A DNA stretch of 64,000 nt. Origin: Dactylosporangium sucinum (lineage in GTDB: Bacteria; Actinomycetota; Actinomycetes; Mycobacteriales; Micromonosporaceae). Location of the stretch: positions 1 to 64,000 of the forward strand of contig NZ_BMPI01000012.1 of the NCBI RefSeq assembly GCF_014647515.1, given 5' to 3'. Positions 26,489 to 35,820 of the stretch are shown one piece after another. Positions within the stretch are counted from its first letter, which is position 1. Each line of letters starts with the position of its first letter. Below the pieces are notes generated by a model. That model was not told the origin of the DNA, made no database searches, and saw only the letters and a list, made by a program, of their open reading frames with translations. A program made the translations under genes and the position numbers.

Positions 26489-27444
26489 GGGCACTGCTGT
26501 ACGCCGCGCCGCTCCAGCTCGTCGTCACCGACCTCGACGTTCCCGTTCCCGCCGACGACGAGGTGCTGGTGCGGGTGGCCGCGGCCGGGGTCTGCGGATC
26601 CGAGGTGGAGGGATTCGCCACCCAGAGCCCGTTCCGCAAGCCGCCGCTGGTGATGGGCCACGAGTTCGCCGGGTACCGGGTCGACGACGACACCCTGGTC
26701 ACGGTCAATCCGCTGGTGGCGTGCGGCGCCTGCGGCAACTGCCGGCGCGGCCGGACGAACATCTGCGACAACCGCAGCCTCCTGGGCATCCACCGGGCGG
26801 GCGGCTTCGCCGAGTACGTGGCCGTGCCGCGAGCCAACGTCCACGCCCTGCCGGCCGGCGTGTCCCCGCTGCGCGGAGCGTTCGTCGAACCCCTCGCCAA
26901 CGCCGTGCACGCCGCGAACCTGGTCGCCGACCGGCTCGCCCCGGACGCCCGGGTCGGCGTGATCGGCGCCGGCATGCTCGGCACCGCGGTCCTGCTGGTG
27001 CTGCGCAGCCGCGGCCTGACCGGCATCCACGTCGCCGACCTGGCCGAGCAGCGGCTCACGACCGCGGTCCAGGCGGGCGCCGAGCGCACCGGGCCGCGGC
27101 TGACCGGTACCTTCGACGTCATTCTCGACACCGTGGGCACGGCCGGGACCCGGGCCGACTCCGTCGCCCTGCTGCACCCGGGCGGTGCCACGGTCTGGCT
27201 CGGCCTGCACGCCGCAGAGTCCGACGTGGACTGCCGGGCGATGATCCGGGAGGAGAAGACGATGCTGGGCAGCTTCTGCTACACCGATGCCGAGTTCGCG
27301 GCGGCGGTGCCCCTCGTCGCCGGCCTCGACGAGAGCTGGCTGGAGCTTCGGGACCTCGCCGACGGTGTCGAGGTGTTCTCGGCGCTGATGCGGGGCCCGG
27401 CGGCGCGCATCAAGACGATGCTGCTGCCCGGGGGGATTCGATGA
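26485..27444 (+). CDS. Zinc-dependent alcohol/polyol dehydrogenase
   Basis: A 319-residue medium-chain dehydrogenase. Catalytic zinc ligands: GVCGSE and GHEFAG. Structural zinc: four cysteines in CGACGNCRRGRTNIC. The NAD site is VGVIGAGMLGTAVLLV, followed by ADLAEQ, an acidic residue suggesting NAD rather than NADP. Slightly short for the family (usually about 340). Related enzymes oxidise sorbitol, threonine, galactitol or sugar acids. ATG overlaps the ATPase stop. Confidence 0.88.
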
Positions 27445-28163
27445 GCCGCACGGTGGTGGTATCGGGCGGCGGCACCGGCATCGGCCGGGCGGTCGCCGCG
27501 ACGTTCGCCGGGCGCGGTGACCGGGTGGTGCTGGTCGGCCGGCGGGAGCCGGCGCTGCGTGCCGCGGCGGAGGCCCTCGGCCCCGAGGCGACCTGGGTCG
27601 CCGCCGACCTGAGCACCGCCGGCGGTTGCGCACGCGTGGCCGACGCGGTGGACCGGGTGGACGTGATCGTGGCCGGCGCCGGGGGCACCAGCGCAGCGGT
27701 GCCGACCGAACTGGACGCGATCGCCCGGGAGTGGCGGGCCGACTTCGACCAGAACGTGCTGACCGCCGTGCTGCTGGTGGCCGCGCTGCGGCCGAAACTG
27801 GCCGAGCCGGGCCGGGTCGTCGGCATCGGCTCGATCGGCGCCCAGCTGGGCAGCGGCTACAGCGGCTCGTACGGCGCGGCGAAGGCGGCCCTGCACGCGT
27901 GGATCTTCTGGCTCGCCGCGGAGCTCGGCCCCGCCGGCGCCACCGCCAACCTGGTGCTGCCCGGGTACGTGCCGGACACCGAGTTCTTCGGCGACCGGAT
28001 GAACCCCGAGTTCCACCGGACCCGGGTCGAGCGCACCCTGGTCGGGCGGGCCGGCACGCCCGAGGACGTCGCGGCCACGGTGGCCTTCCTGGCCTCCCCC
28101 GAGGCCTCGTTCGTCACCGGTCAGCTGGTGGGCGTCAACGGAGGCACGGTACTGGGGCGCTGA
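27441..28163 (+). CDS. SDR family oxidoreductase (operon 2)
   Basis: A 240-residue classical SDR: VVVSGGGTGIGRAVAATFAG, catalytic YGAAK, end ASFVTGQLVGVNGGTVLGR. The residue after strand 2 is Arg (LVGRREP), which favours NADP(H). It is the last gene of importer operon 2, overlapping the dehydrogenase gene by four bases. Its 3' end overlaps the convergent MFS gene by 43 bases. Confidence 0.88.
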   Translation: MSRTVVVSGGGTGIGRAVAATFAGRGDRVVLVGRREPALRAAAEALGPEATWVAADLSTAGGCARVADAVDRVDVIVAGAGGTSAAVPTELDAIAREWRADFDQNVLTAVLLVAALRPKLAEPGRVVGIGSIGAQLGSGYSGSYGAAKAALHAWIFWLAAELGPAGATANLVLPGYVPDTEFFGDRMNPEFHRTRVERTLVGRAGTPEDVAATVAFLASPEASFVTGQLVGVNGGTVLGR

Positions 28164-29341
28164 GCCGGCGGCGACGGCGTCCGGGCGGGCGGGCGGCGGG
28201 ACAGCAGGCATCCGGTCAGCGCGGCGGCCAGGCCGGCCAGCCCGGCCGCCGCGAAGCCGCCCGCCGGTGCGGAGAGGTCGATCGCCAACCCGGCGATCGG
28301 GGATCCGAGCGCGAACCCCGCGCTCTGCGCCGAGGACTGCAGACCCGTCGCCTCACCCCGCACGCCGGCCGGCGCCAGCCGGCTCACCGCGTCGGCCACC
28401 ATCGACAGGGTCGGCGCGGTGAGCAGCCCCACGCCGACAACGGCCACGCACAACCAGCGCCAGTCGTGGGCGAGCCCGGCGGGAATCGTCACGAGCCCGA
28501 GCAGGCCCAGCAGCAGCCACGTGGGCAGCGGCCGGGGCAGCGCGCCGTACATCAGTCCACCGGCGACGGACGCCACGCCGAACACGACGACGACCCCGGC
28601 GGCCCAGGACACCTGACCCGCCGCCTGGAGCGTGGCGACGATGGCGAGGTCGACGCCGCTGAGCAGCGTCGTGGCGCCGAGCGCCATCGTCAGCACGGCA
28701 ATCATGCGGGCGCCCAGCCACTCCCGGCGCGGGGGCCGTCCGGCTGCGCCGGCATCCGCCTCGTCCCCGGCACGCACCGGCGGGTTGAGCAACGCGATCC
28801 CGGCCCCGCCGGCCGCGATCGCGGCACCGACCCCCCACGCCATGACGTCAGGGGAGATCTTCGCCGCGCCCACGATCACCACCGCCGGGCCCACGATGTA
28901 CGACAGCTCGCCCTGCACCGATTCCAGCGCGAACGCGGCCCGGCGCTGTCCCGGCGTCGTCATCGCGGCGATCGCCTGCCTGGTCACCGACTGGGCCGGC
29001 ACCATCAGCAGACCCGCCACGAACGCGGCGCCCAGCAGGATCCCGTACGGCAGGATCGGCACGCTCAGCCAGAACCCGACCTGCACGACGACCGTCACCA
29101 GCAGCACGGCACGCACGCCCCGCCAGTCGATCATGCGGCCGAGCAGCGGCCCGCCCAGGGCCACCCCGGCGGTCAGCGCCGCCGCGACACCACCCGCTGC
29201 CGCGTAGCTCATGTCCAGGCCCAGCACGACGTACATCGTCAGCGCCATCACGTCGGCCGTGATCGCGGTTCGGGCGAGCAGTGAGACCCCGAGCAGCGAT
29301 GCCATCCCCGGTACCGCGAGCACCTGCCGGTATCTGGTCAC
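28121..29341 (-). CDS. MFS exporter/transporter
   Basis: A 406-residue major facilitator starting at GTG 29341 (MTRYRQVLAVPGMASLLGVS). About 12 helices; motif A-like GGPLLGRMIDWRGVR follows helix 2. The C-terminal tail is Pro/Arg-rich (SRRPPARTPSPPAQRPSTVP). It resembles DHA1-type effluxers. Substrate unknown. The LysR gene 72 bases away on the other strand is its likely regulator. Confidence 0.8.
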   Translation of the reverse strand: MTRYRQVLAVPGMASLLGVSLLARTAITADVMALTMYVVLGLDMSYAAAGGVAAALTAGVALGGPLLGRMIDWRGVRAVLLVTVVVQVGFWLSVPILPYGILLGAAFVAGLLMVPAQSVTRQAIAAMTTPGQRRAAFALESVQGELSYIVGPAVVIVGAAKISPDVMAWGVGAAIAAGGAGIALLNPPVRAGDEADAGAAGRPPRREWLGARMIAVLTMALGATTLLSGVDLAIVATLQAAGQVSWAAGVVVVFGVASVAGGLMYGALPRPLPTWLLLGLLGLVTIPAGLAHDWRWLCVAVVGVGLLTAPTLSMVADAVSRLAPAGVRGEATGLQSSAQSAGFALGSPIAGLAIDLSAPAGGFAAAGLAGLAAALTGCLLSRRPPARTPSPPAQRPSTVPPLTPTS

Positions 29342-29413
29342 CTACCTGACGCTAAATCATCCGTCGTGTCATAGGAATGCCGAATCTTGTTGGAGCTGAC
29401 ATAATGAATACTT

Positions 29414-30256
29414 ATGGCAAGAGATCTTGAAATCGTGCTGCTGCGGTCGTTTCTCACCGCCGTGCGGGCCGGCAGCATCAGCCGGGCCGCGACCGCGCTC
29501 GGACACACCCAGCCCGCGCTCAGCCAGCAGCTGCGCAAGCTGGAGAGCGTTGTCGGCCGCCCCCTGCTGCACCGGTCGCCGTCCGGCGTCGCGCCGACCC
29601 GGGCGGGTGAGGAGCTGCTGCCGTACGCCGAACGCATCCTCTCGCTCTCCGCACAGGCCCTCACCGAGACCGGGCGCGCGCTGACCGGCCACTGCGGCGT
29701 CGGACTGCTCGAAGACCTCGCCGCGTCCCAGCTGCCGCAGGCCCTCGCCGACCTCGCCCGGCTGCACCCCGGCGCGACCCTGGAGGTGCTCAGCGTCTCC
29801 AGCGCCGCGATGCGGGAGGCCTACGACGCGGGCCGCGTGCACCTCGTGCTCGACGAGGTGCCGGACGTTCCCGGTCCGCCGCGCTGGACGGTGCGCCGCC
29901 CGCTGGTCTGGGCGATCGGCCAAGGTGTGGACGTGGCCGCCGACCCGCTGCCGGTGGTGCTGTTCTCGAACACGTGCGCCTGGCGTACGTCAGTGGTGGA
30001 AACGCTGGATCGTACCGACCGGCGCTGGCGGGTGGCGTTCGAGAGCAACAGCCTGGTCGGTGTCCTCGCCGCGCTGCGGGCCGGGCTCGGCGTCGCGGCG
30101 CTCATGCCCGGGAACCTCGAACCGGCCATGGCCTGCCACGACGCGGACGCCCTGCCCGCCCTGCCGGACGTCGAACTCGGCCTGGCGCGCCACCCGCGGA
30201 CCGAGGGTGACCCGCTCATCGATGCCGTGGAGACCGCGCTGCGCCGCACGATCTGA
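29414..30256 (+). CDS. LysR-family transcriptional regulator
   Basis: A 280-residue regulator. The N-terminal helix-turn-helix (FLTAVRAGSISRAATALGHT, then QPALSQQLRKLE) is followed by a LysR substrate domain (GCGVGLLEDLAASQLPQALA and SNSLVGVLAALRAGLGVAAL). It is close to the LrhA/HexA-like group. The 72-base gap to the MFS gene is unusually AT-rich for this window, as expected for a shared divergent promoter. Confidence 0.9.
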   Translation: MARDLEIVLLRSFLTAVRAGSISRAATALGHTQPALSQQLRKLESVVGRPLLHRSPSGVAPTRAGEELLPYAERILSLSAQALTETGRALTGHCGVGLLEDLAASQLPQALADLARLHPGATLEVLSVSSAAMREAYDAGRVHLVLDEVPDVPGPPRWTVRRPLVWAIGQGVDVAADPLPVVLFSNTCAWRTSVVETLDRTDRRWRVAFESNSLVGVLAALRAGLGVAALMPGNLEPAMACHDADALPALPDVELGLARHPRTEGDPLIDAVETALRRTI

Positions 30257-30359
30257 GTTCCCCGGCTCCAGGCAAACACGATCTGCCGCACGGTTGCAGG
30301 CCGTTCTACGCTGGCTGGGAATGTCCGGCGCAGGACGCTGAACAGGCGGGGCGGATGAG

Positions 30360-30617
30360 GTGATCACATTGCTGAGCGCCCGGGCCGATGTCGGCGACGT
30401 ACCTGCCGCCGATCAGCTGGCCCGCCTCCTGGCGAACCTCGGCCGAGTGGCCGAGCTACAGGCCCGCTCCGACGCAGGCGACCGGTCGGCCTCACACCGG
30501 CTCGTCGATCTGCTCGCGGAGCACGGCGACCTTGCGAACCTTGCAGCGGAAGTCCACGCCGGCACGCCCGAGGCAGCCCACCGACTACGCGCGCTACGGC
30601 AAGAGCGCCGGTCCTGA
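30360..30617 (+). CDS. Small helical-repeat protein or remnant
   Basis: An 85-residue frame from GTG 30360 made of two degenerate helical repeats (QLARLLANLGRVAELQARSD then RLVDLLAEHGDLANLAAEVH, each followed by AGD/AGT-type turns). These match the roughly 36-residue repeats seen in much longer actinomycete proteins. A different frame (30611-30712) continues with similar character, SRLAGRDANDRRAWNTLLQA. This may be a shortened, frame-shifted leftover of a larger repeat protein. Confidence 0.45.
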   Translation: MITLLSARADVGDVPAADQLARLLANLGRVAELQARSDAGDRSASHRLVDLLAEHGDLANLAAEVHAGTPEAAHRLRALRQERRS

Positions 30618-30786
30618 GCCGGCTGGCCGGCCGCGACGCCAACGACCGGCGAGCCTGGAACACCCTCCTCCAGGCGCACGCTGCCGTGACGGGGCGGCCC
30701 GCAACGTTGTAGGTGATGTCGTCGAGGGGTACCCGAGGTAGGCCGACGACCGCGTTTAGCGGCAGCTCGCTGGGTAGCCTGACCGC

Positions 30787-32553
30787 GTGGCGACCTTGGT
30801 GGCGGTCAATGTCGGTCTGCCCAAGGATGTTTCCTGGCACGGCAGGACCGTGCACACGGGCGTGTGGAAGCAAGCGGTCGCCGGGCCGCGGATGGTGCGC
30901 CGGCTCAACATCGACGGGGACGGCCAAGGAGATCTGGTGGGGCACGGCGGCGAGCACCGTGCTGTTCTCGTGTACCAGCTCGACTCGTACCGCTACTGGC
31001 AGGGGCAGCTCGGGCGGACCGACTTCGGGTACGGCCAGTTCGGCGAGAACTTCACCGTCGACGGGTTACCTGACGACGAGGTGTGCATCGGCGACCGGTA
31101 CCGCATCGGCGGCGCGCTGTTCGAGGTCACCCAGCCCCGGGTGACCTGCTACCGGGTGGGCCTGCGGATGAACGTGCCGAGGATGGCCGCACTGCTCGTC
31201 GCGCACCGCCGGCCGGGGTTCTATCTGCGCGTCCTGACCGAGGGGCAGGTCACGGCGGGCGACGAGATCGTCAAGGTGGCGGACGGCCCCGAGGGCATGA
31301 CCGTCACGGACATCGACGAGCTCCTGTACACGCCGGGTCACCCCCGCGACGAGCTGGTCCGGGCATTGCGCATCCCCGCGCTCAGTCCCGGCTGGCAGGG
31401 ATCGCTGCGGGCGCTGCTGGACCAGGCCGACAGCGGCCGGCCCGCGGTCGGCAACCCGGGCCTGACGCCGGCGGCCGGTGGGACGCCACCAGCGTGGAGC
31501 GGGTTCCGCCCCCTGCGCGTCGTCGACGTCGAGCCGGAAAGCGCGAGCGTGTTCTCGCTGCGCCTGGCCGCTCCCGACGGGGCGCCGCTGCCCGGCGCGC
31601 TGCCCGGCCAGTTCGTTGCGCTCCGGTTGCCGGCCGGGCCGGCCGGCGCGCCGATCGTGCGCAGCTATTCGTTGTCGGGCCGGCCCGGTGCGGCCGAGTA
31701 CCGGATCAGCGTCAAGCAGGAGCCCTTCGGCGCGGCCAGTGGCTACCTTCGTACCCACATCGCCGGCGGTGACCTGCTCGACGTTGCGGCACCACGGGGC
31801 ACCTTCACGCTGCGCAGCGGCGAGCGCCCCGTGCTCCTGCTGTCGGCCGGTGTCGGCGCCACCCCCATGCTGGCCATGCTGCACGCCCTGGCCGCGCAGC
31901 GTTCCGAACGCGAGGTGTGGTGGCTGTACGGCGCCCGCAACCGCGGCGAGCACCCGTTCGCCCGGGAGGTCCGGTCACTGCTCGCCCAACTCCCCCGCGC
32001 GCATTCGCTCGTCTGCTACAGCAGACCGACACCGGGCGATCGACCGGGCATCGACTACACCGCCACCGGGCGGCTGGCCGCCGGGGTGCTCGGCCGGCTC
32101 GGGGTGCCGGACGCGGTCGACGCGTACCTGTGCGGACCACCCGCCTTCATGCGGGAGGCGCCCGGGTGGGTCGAAGGGCACGGCATCGATCCGGCCCGGG
32201 TCCACACCGAGATCTTCGGCGCCCGTGCAGCGGTCACCCCTGGCATCGCCCCGCGCGCGGCAGCGGCCCCACATCCGCCGGCCGGTCCGCCCGGCACCGG
32301 GCGCGCGGTCACCTTCGCCCGCAGCGGCCTGACGGTCAACTGGGATCCGCAGTACCCGAGCCTGCTCGAACTGGCTGAGGCGTGCTCGGTACCGGTGCGG
32401 TGGTCGTGCCGCACCGGCGTCTGCCACACCTGCGAAACCGGTCTCCTGACCGGCAGCGTCGCCTACGCGCCCGAACCGGTGGAGCCGCCGGCCGACGGCA
32501 ACGCACTCACCTGCTGCTCCCAACCGGACACTGACGTCGTCCTCGACCTGTAG
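30787..32553 (+). CDS. MOSC-ferredoxin reductase-2Fe-2S ferredoxin fusion
   Basis: A 588-residue three-part redox protein. Residues 1-220 are a YiiM-like MOSC domain; C121 (QPRVTCYRVGLR) is the conserved cysteine that binds sulfur or the molybdenum cofactor. Residues 230-470 are a flavin reductase of the phthalate dioxygenase reductase type: IVRSYSLSGRPG for flavin, LLSAGVGATPMLAMLHA for NAD(P)H, DAYLCGPPAFM near the end. Residues 495-588 are a plant-type ferredoxin with the cluster cysteines in SCRTGVCHTCETG and LTCCSQ. It probably feeds electrons to a molybdenum-type detoxifying reaction, for instance on N-hydroxylated compounds. GTG 30787 is the start; upstream 30618-30786 holds no clear gene. 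Confidence 0.88.
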   Translation: MATLVAVNVGLPKDVSWHGRTVHTGVWKQAVAGPRMVRRLNIDGDGQGDLVGHGGEHRAVLVYQLDSYRYWQGQLGRTDFGYGQFGENFTVDGLPDDEVCIGDRYRIGGALFEVTQPRVTCYRVGLRMNVPRMAALLVAHRRPGFYLRVLTEGQVTAGDEIVKVADGPEGMTVTDIDELLYTPGHPRDELVRALRIPALSPGWQGSLRALLDQADSGRPAVGNPGLTPAAGGTPPAWSGFRPLRVVDVEPESASVFSLRLAAPDGAPLPGALPGQFVALRLPAGPAGAPIVRSYSLSGRPGAAEYRISVKQEPFGAASGYLRTHIAGGDLLDVAAPRGTFTLRSGERPVLLLSAGVGATPMLAMLHALAAQRSEREVWWLYGARNRGEHPFAREVRSLLAQLPRAHSLVCYSRPTPGDRPGIDYTATGRLAAGVLGRLGVPDAVDAYLCGPPAFMREAPGWVEGHGIDPARVHTEIFGARAAVTPGIAPRAAAAPHPPAGPPGTGRAVTFARSGLTVNWDPQYPSLLELAEACSVPVRWSCRTGVCHTCETGLLTGSVAYAPEPVEPPADGNALTCCSQPDTDVVLDL

Positions 32554-32596
32554 GTGTGTCGAACTCATCGACCAGGTTCGCCGCGGTGGCGGTGGC

Positions 32597-32707
32597 TCAC
32601 CGCGAGCGCGCCCACCGCTCGAAGGTCGTCGTCTCGATGCCCAGCGCGTGGGCCATCTCCGGCCGGGCCGGTGCCGGGTAGCCCCGGCCGATGTCGCCGG
32701 GCGCCGG
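32597..32707 (-). pseudogene. Possible 3' remnant of an NmrA/SDR-like gene
   Basis: About 35 codons ending at 32597: GDIGRGYPAPARPEM, then AHALGIETTTFERWARSR and a stop. The ending resembles the C-terminus of NAD(P)-binding NmrA-like reductases. It is cut at the stop of the adjacent ABC ATPase gene and has no start of its own. Confidence 0.3.
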
Positions 32708-34030
32708 TCAGCGCGGTTCCGCGGCCGTGCTCCGTTGTGCGGGGTCGAGCTCGTATTCTTCGTCGATGGCGTTGTAGGAGTACAGCTCGGCGTAGCGGCC
32801 CCAGTCGGTGGCGACGTCGAGTTGTTGGGTGACCTGTTCGCTGGTGTAGTGGTGGGCGAGCAGGTCGCGGAAGAACCCGATCCGCAGGGTGCCGTCGTCG
32901 GTCCGCTGCAGGCTGCTGAGCATCGTGTGGACCAGGGGAATCTGGCTGGCGGTGGCGGCGAAGAGGGCTTTGCTGGTCTGCACGTCGGCGCCGGCGAACT
33001 CGGTGCCGACGTCGGTGAGCACCACGCCGTCGTGGTCGACGGTGGCGAAGCCGAGCAGCTCCAGGGCGTCGACCAGGGGAAACAGGTCGTCGACGTCGAG
33101 CCCGAGCTCGTCGGCGAGGCCGGCGAGGTCGGCCGGGTCGGGGTGCTTGGCGAGGATCTCGGCCAGGCCGGACAGCCCGTCGACGCTGGCGGGTGGCAGG
33201 GGTGTGTTGGCGGGGGTGCGCCGGGGTGCGGGTGCGGTCGGTGTGAGTTGGCGTTCGCGGCCGGTCATGGTGGCGTAGATGGCCGCGACGAGGTCGTCGA
33301 ACTCCTTGCCCTCGCGCGGACGCGGGCGGGGCAGGTCGACGCGGAACTCGGCCTTGATGACGCCGGGGCGGGAGCCGAGGACGAGCACGCGGTCGGCGAG
33401 GATGACGGCTTCGTCGATGTTGTGGGTGACCACGACGATGGCCTTGGTGGGGAAATGGCCGGAGTCCCAGAGTTCGAGCAGCTCGCCGCGCAGGTTCTCG
33501 GCGGTGAGCACGTCCAGGGCGGAGAACGGCTCGTCCATGAGCAGGACGTCGGGTTCGACGACGAGGGCGCGGGCGAACCCGACGCGCTGGCGCATGCCGC
33601 CGGACAGTTCCTTGGGGTACGCGGATTCGAAGCCGTCCAGGCCGATGAGGTCGATGGCCTGCAGGGCGGCCTGGGCCCGTGCGGCCTGGGGTACGCCGCG
33701 GGCCTCGAGGCCGAGCTCGACGTTCTGCTGGACCGTCAGCCACGGCAGCAGGGCGAAGGTCTGGAAGACCATGGCGGTGCCGGGGTTGGAGCCGGTCAGC
33801 GGGGTGCCCTTGTAGCTGATCACGCCGGCGCTGGGCGGGATGAGGCCGGCCAGGCAGCGCAGCAGGGTGGACTTGCCGGAGCCGGACCGGCCGAGGAGCG
33901 CGACGATCTCACCGGCGTGGATCTGCAGGTCGATGCCGGCGAGCACGGGCAGGTCCCCGTCGGCGCCGGCGTAGGACTTGGTCAGCCGGTCGGTGGCCAG
34001 CAGCGCCTCGTTGGTCTGCAACATGGTCAT
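32708..34030 (-). CDS. ABC importer ATPase with AAA-associated C-terminal domain
   Basis: A 440-residue ATPase of the nitrate/sulfonate/taurine importer type. Walker A GRSGSGKS, signature LSGGMRQRVGFARAL, Walker B VLLMDEPFSALD, and VTHNIDEA are present. After about residue 260 comes an additional winged domain (AAA_assoc_C: LAEILAKHPDPADLAGLADE and TDVGTEFAGADVQTSKALFA) known from paired importers lacking a binding protein. ATG 34030 has GGAGG upstream. It is the second gene of a two-gene leftward operon. Confidence 0.88.
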   Translation of the reverse strand: MTMLQTNEALLATDRLTKSYAGADGDLPVLAGIDLQIHAGEIVALLGRSGSGKSTLLRCLAGLIPPSAGVISYKGTPLTGSNPGTAMVFQTFALLPWLTVQQNVELGLEARGVPQAARAQAALQAIDLIGLDGFESAYPKELSGGMRQRVGFARALVVEPDVLLMDEPFSALDVLTAENLRGELLELWDSGHFPTKAIVVVTHNIDEAVILADRVLVLGSRPGVIKAEFRVDLPRPRPREGKEFDDLVAAIYATMTGRERQLTPTAPAPRRTPANTPLPPASVDGLSGLAEILAKHPDPADLAGLADELGLDVDDLFPLVDALELLGFATVDHDGVVLTDVGTEFAGADVQTSKALFAATASQIPLVHTMLSSLQRTDDGTLRIGFFRDLLAHHYTSEQVTQQLDVATDWGRYAELYSYNAIDEEYELDPAQRSTAAEPR

Positions 34031-34065
34031 GGCGGTATGTCCTCCGTGGACGGGTCGACGCGGTC

Positions 34066-35820
34066 TCAGGTCAGCGCGTAGCGGTTTTCGGCCAGCCGGT
34101 ACAGGCGGCGCCAGAACCGCCGGTTCAGCCCGACCACGTACAGCGACATGACGGCGATGCCGGCGATGAGCTGCGGGTAGTTGCCGGCCTCGGTGGCGTC
34201 GGTGATGTAGGCGCCGAGCCCGTGTGCGGTGAGTGTGGTGCCGCCGAAGCCGACGACCTCGGCGACGATGCTGGCGTTCCAGGCGCCGCCGGAGGCGGTG
34301 ATGCCGCCGGTGACGTAGTAGGGGAAGATCGCCGGGATGATCAGCCGGCGCCAGCGCTGCCAGCCGTGGACGCCGAGGTTGTCCATGGCCTCGCGCAGGT
34401 CGGTGGGGATGGCCATGGCCCCGGCGATGCTGTTGAACAGGATGTACCACTGCGCACCGAGGCCCATGAGCAGGATGCCGCCGATGTCGATGGACAGGCC
34501 GGTCCGCACGAACAGCCAGGTGGCGAGGGGGAACAGGAAGTTGGCCGGGAACGAGGCCAGGACCTGCACGACGGGCTGGGCGATGCGGGCCAGCCGGGGG
34601 CTCGACCCGATGCGCACGCCGATGGGCACCCACACCAGGGTGGCGAGCACGACGAGGACGATCACCCGGGCGAAGGTGAGCAGGCCGAGCAGCAGCGGTT
34701 CGGCGAACACGCCGAGGCCGGCGGTGCCGTGCAGGTAGCGCAGCAGGCTGTACATGCCCCAGCCGATCAGGGTGATCGTCGCGGCGGCGAAGACGACGTC
34801 TCCGGTGCGGCGCCGGGTGTCGCTGACCCGCAGCGGCCGATCGTCCGTGCCGAAGATCCGGCCGGCCCGCGAGCACCATCCGGCGATCCGGCGCCGGGCC
34901 GGGGCGAGGGCCTGGGGCCAGTGCGAGCGGCGCAGGAAGTTCAGCACCATGGAGCGCTGGACCTCGGTGGCTTCGGCCTGTTCCTGCTTGAACCGCTCGG
35001 CCCAGGCGGTCATCGGCCGCCAGAAGAAGAAGTTGACGCTGATCACCATGAGCGCCATCGTCACGATCGCCAGGAAGACGTGGCCGAGGTTGCCCTGCGC
35101 GATCGCGGCGCCCGCGTAGGCGCCCACGCCGGGCAGGGTGTACTCGGCGTCGGCGACGGTGACCGCCTCCGAGGCGACGAGGAAGAACCAGCCGCCGCCG
35201 AAGGACATCATGCCGTTCCAGATCAACCCGATCGCCCCGTTCGGCACTTCGATCTTCCAGAAGCGCATCCACCGGGTCAGGCGCAGGCTGCGTGACAGCT
35301 CGTCCAGTTCGCGCGGCAGGGTGATCAGCGAGTGGTAGAAGCTGAACGTCATGTTCCAGGCCTGCGAGGTGAAGATCGCGAAGATGGAGGCGAGCTCCAG
35401 GCCGATGAACGAGTGCGGGAACAGGGCGATGAACGCGCCGATCGCGACGGTGAGGAAGGCCAGCACCGGCACCGACTGCAGGATGTCCAGCGCCGGGATG
35501 AGCACCTTCTCCAGCCGCCGCGACCGGGCCGCCGCATAGGCGTAGCCGAAGGTGAAGGCGGTTGAGACACCGAGCGCGACGAACATGCGCAGCAGGCTTC
35601 GCCCGGCGTAGTAGGGCAGCCGGGCCGGGTCGGTGTCGATGGACAGGTGCTCCGGGGCGAACGACACCGTGGTGCCCTCGGCAATCCGGAACACCGCGTA
35701 GAACAGCACCAGCACCGCGGCCGCGACGACCCAGTCGACCCAGCCGAACTGGGTACGCAGCCACGGCAGGCGCGACGGCAGTCTCGGCACCGCACGCGGT
35801 GCGCGCTTCATGGGCAGCAT
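34066..35820 (-). CDS. Fused double-domain ABC permease
   Basis: A 584-residue protein with two permease halves in one chain. Both halves carry a docking loop: ELDELSRSLRLTRWMRFWKI in the first and DLREAMDNLGVHGWQRWRRL in the second. About twelve helices with a basic cytoplasmic linker in the middle (about 290-345). ATG 35820 has GGGGG upstream; an ATG at 35811 is possible. No solute-binding protein gene is nearby. The divergent ArsR-type gene and its operator suggest a metal or toxic ion as signal; the substrate is unknown. Confidence 0.85.
   Translation of the reverse strand: MLPMKRAPRAVPRLPSRLPWLRTQFGWVDWVVAAAVLVLFYAVFRIAEGTTVSFAPEHLSIDTDPARLPYYAGRSLLRMFVALGVSTAFTFGYAYAAARSRRLEKVLIPALDILQSVPVLAFLTVAIGAFIALFPHSFIGLELASIFAIFTSQAWNMTFSFYHSLITLPRELDELSRSLRLTRWMRFWKIEVPNGAIGLIWNGMMSFGGGWFFLVASEAVTVADAEYTLPGVGAYAGAAIAQGNLGHVFLAIVTMALMVISVNFFFWRPMTAWAERFKQEQAEATEVQRSMVLNFLRRSHWPQALAPARRRIAGWCSRAGRIFGTDDRPLRVSDTRRRTGDVVFAAATITLIGWGMYSLLRYLHGTAGLGVFAEPLLLGLLTFARVIVLVVLATLVWVPIGVRIGSSPRLARIAQPVVQVLASFPANFLFPLATWLFVRTGLSIDIGGILLMGLGAQWYILFNSIAGAMAIPTDLREAMDNLGVHGWQRWRRLIIPAIFPYYVTGGITASGGAWNASIVAEVVGFGGTTLTAHGLGAYITDATEAGNYPQLIAGIAVMSLYVVGLNRRFWRRLYRLAENRYALT

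Noticed and set aside
34222..35295. Rightward frame inside the fused permease region
   Set aside because: Antisense to twelve well-formed membrane helices; composition Asp/Gly/Glu/Ala-rich as expected for such a shadow.
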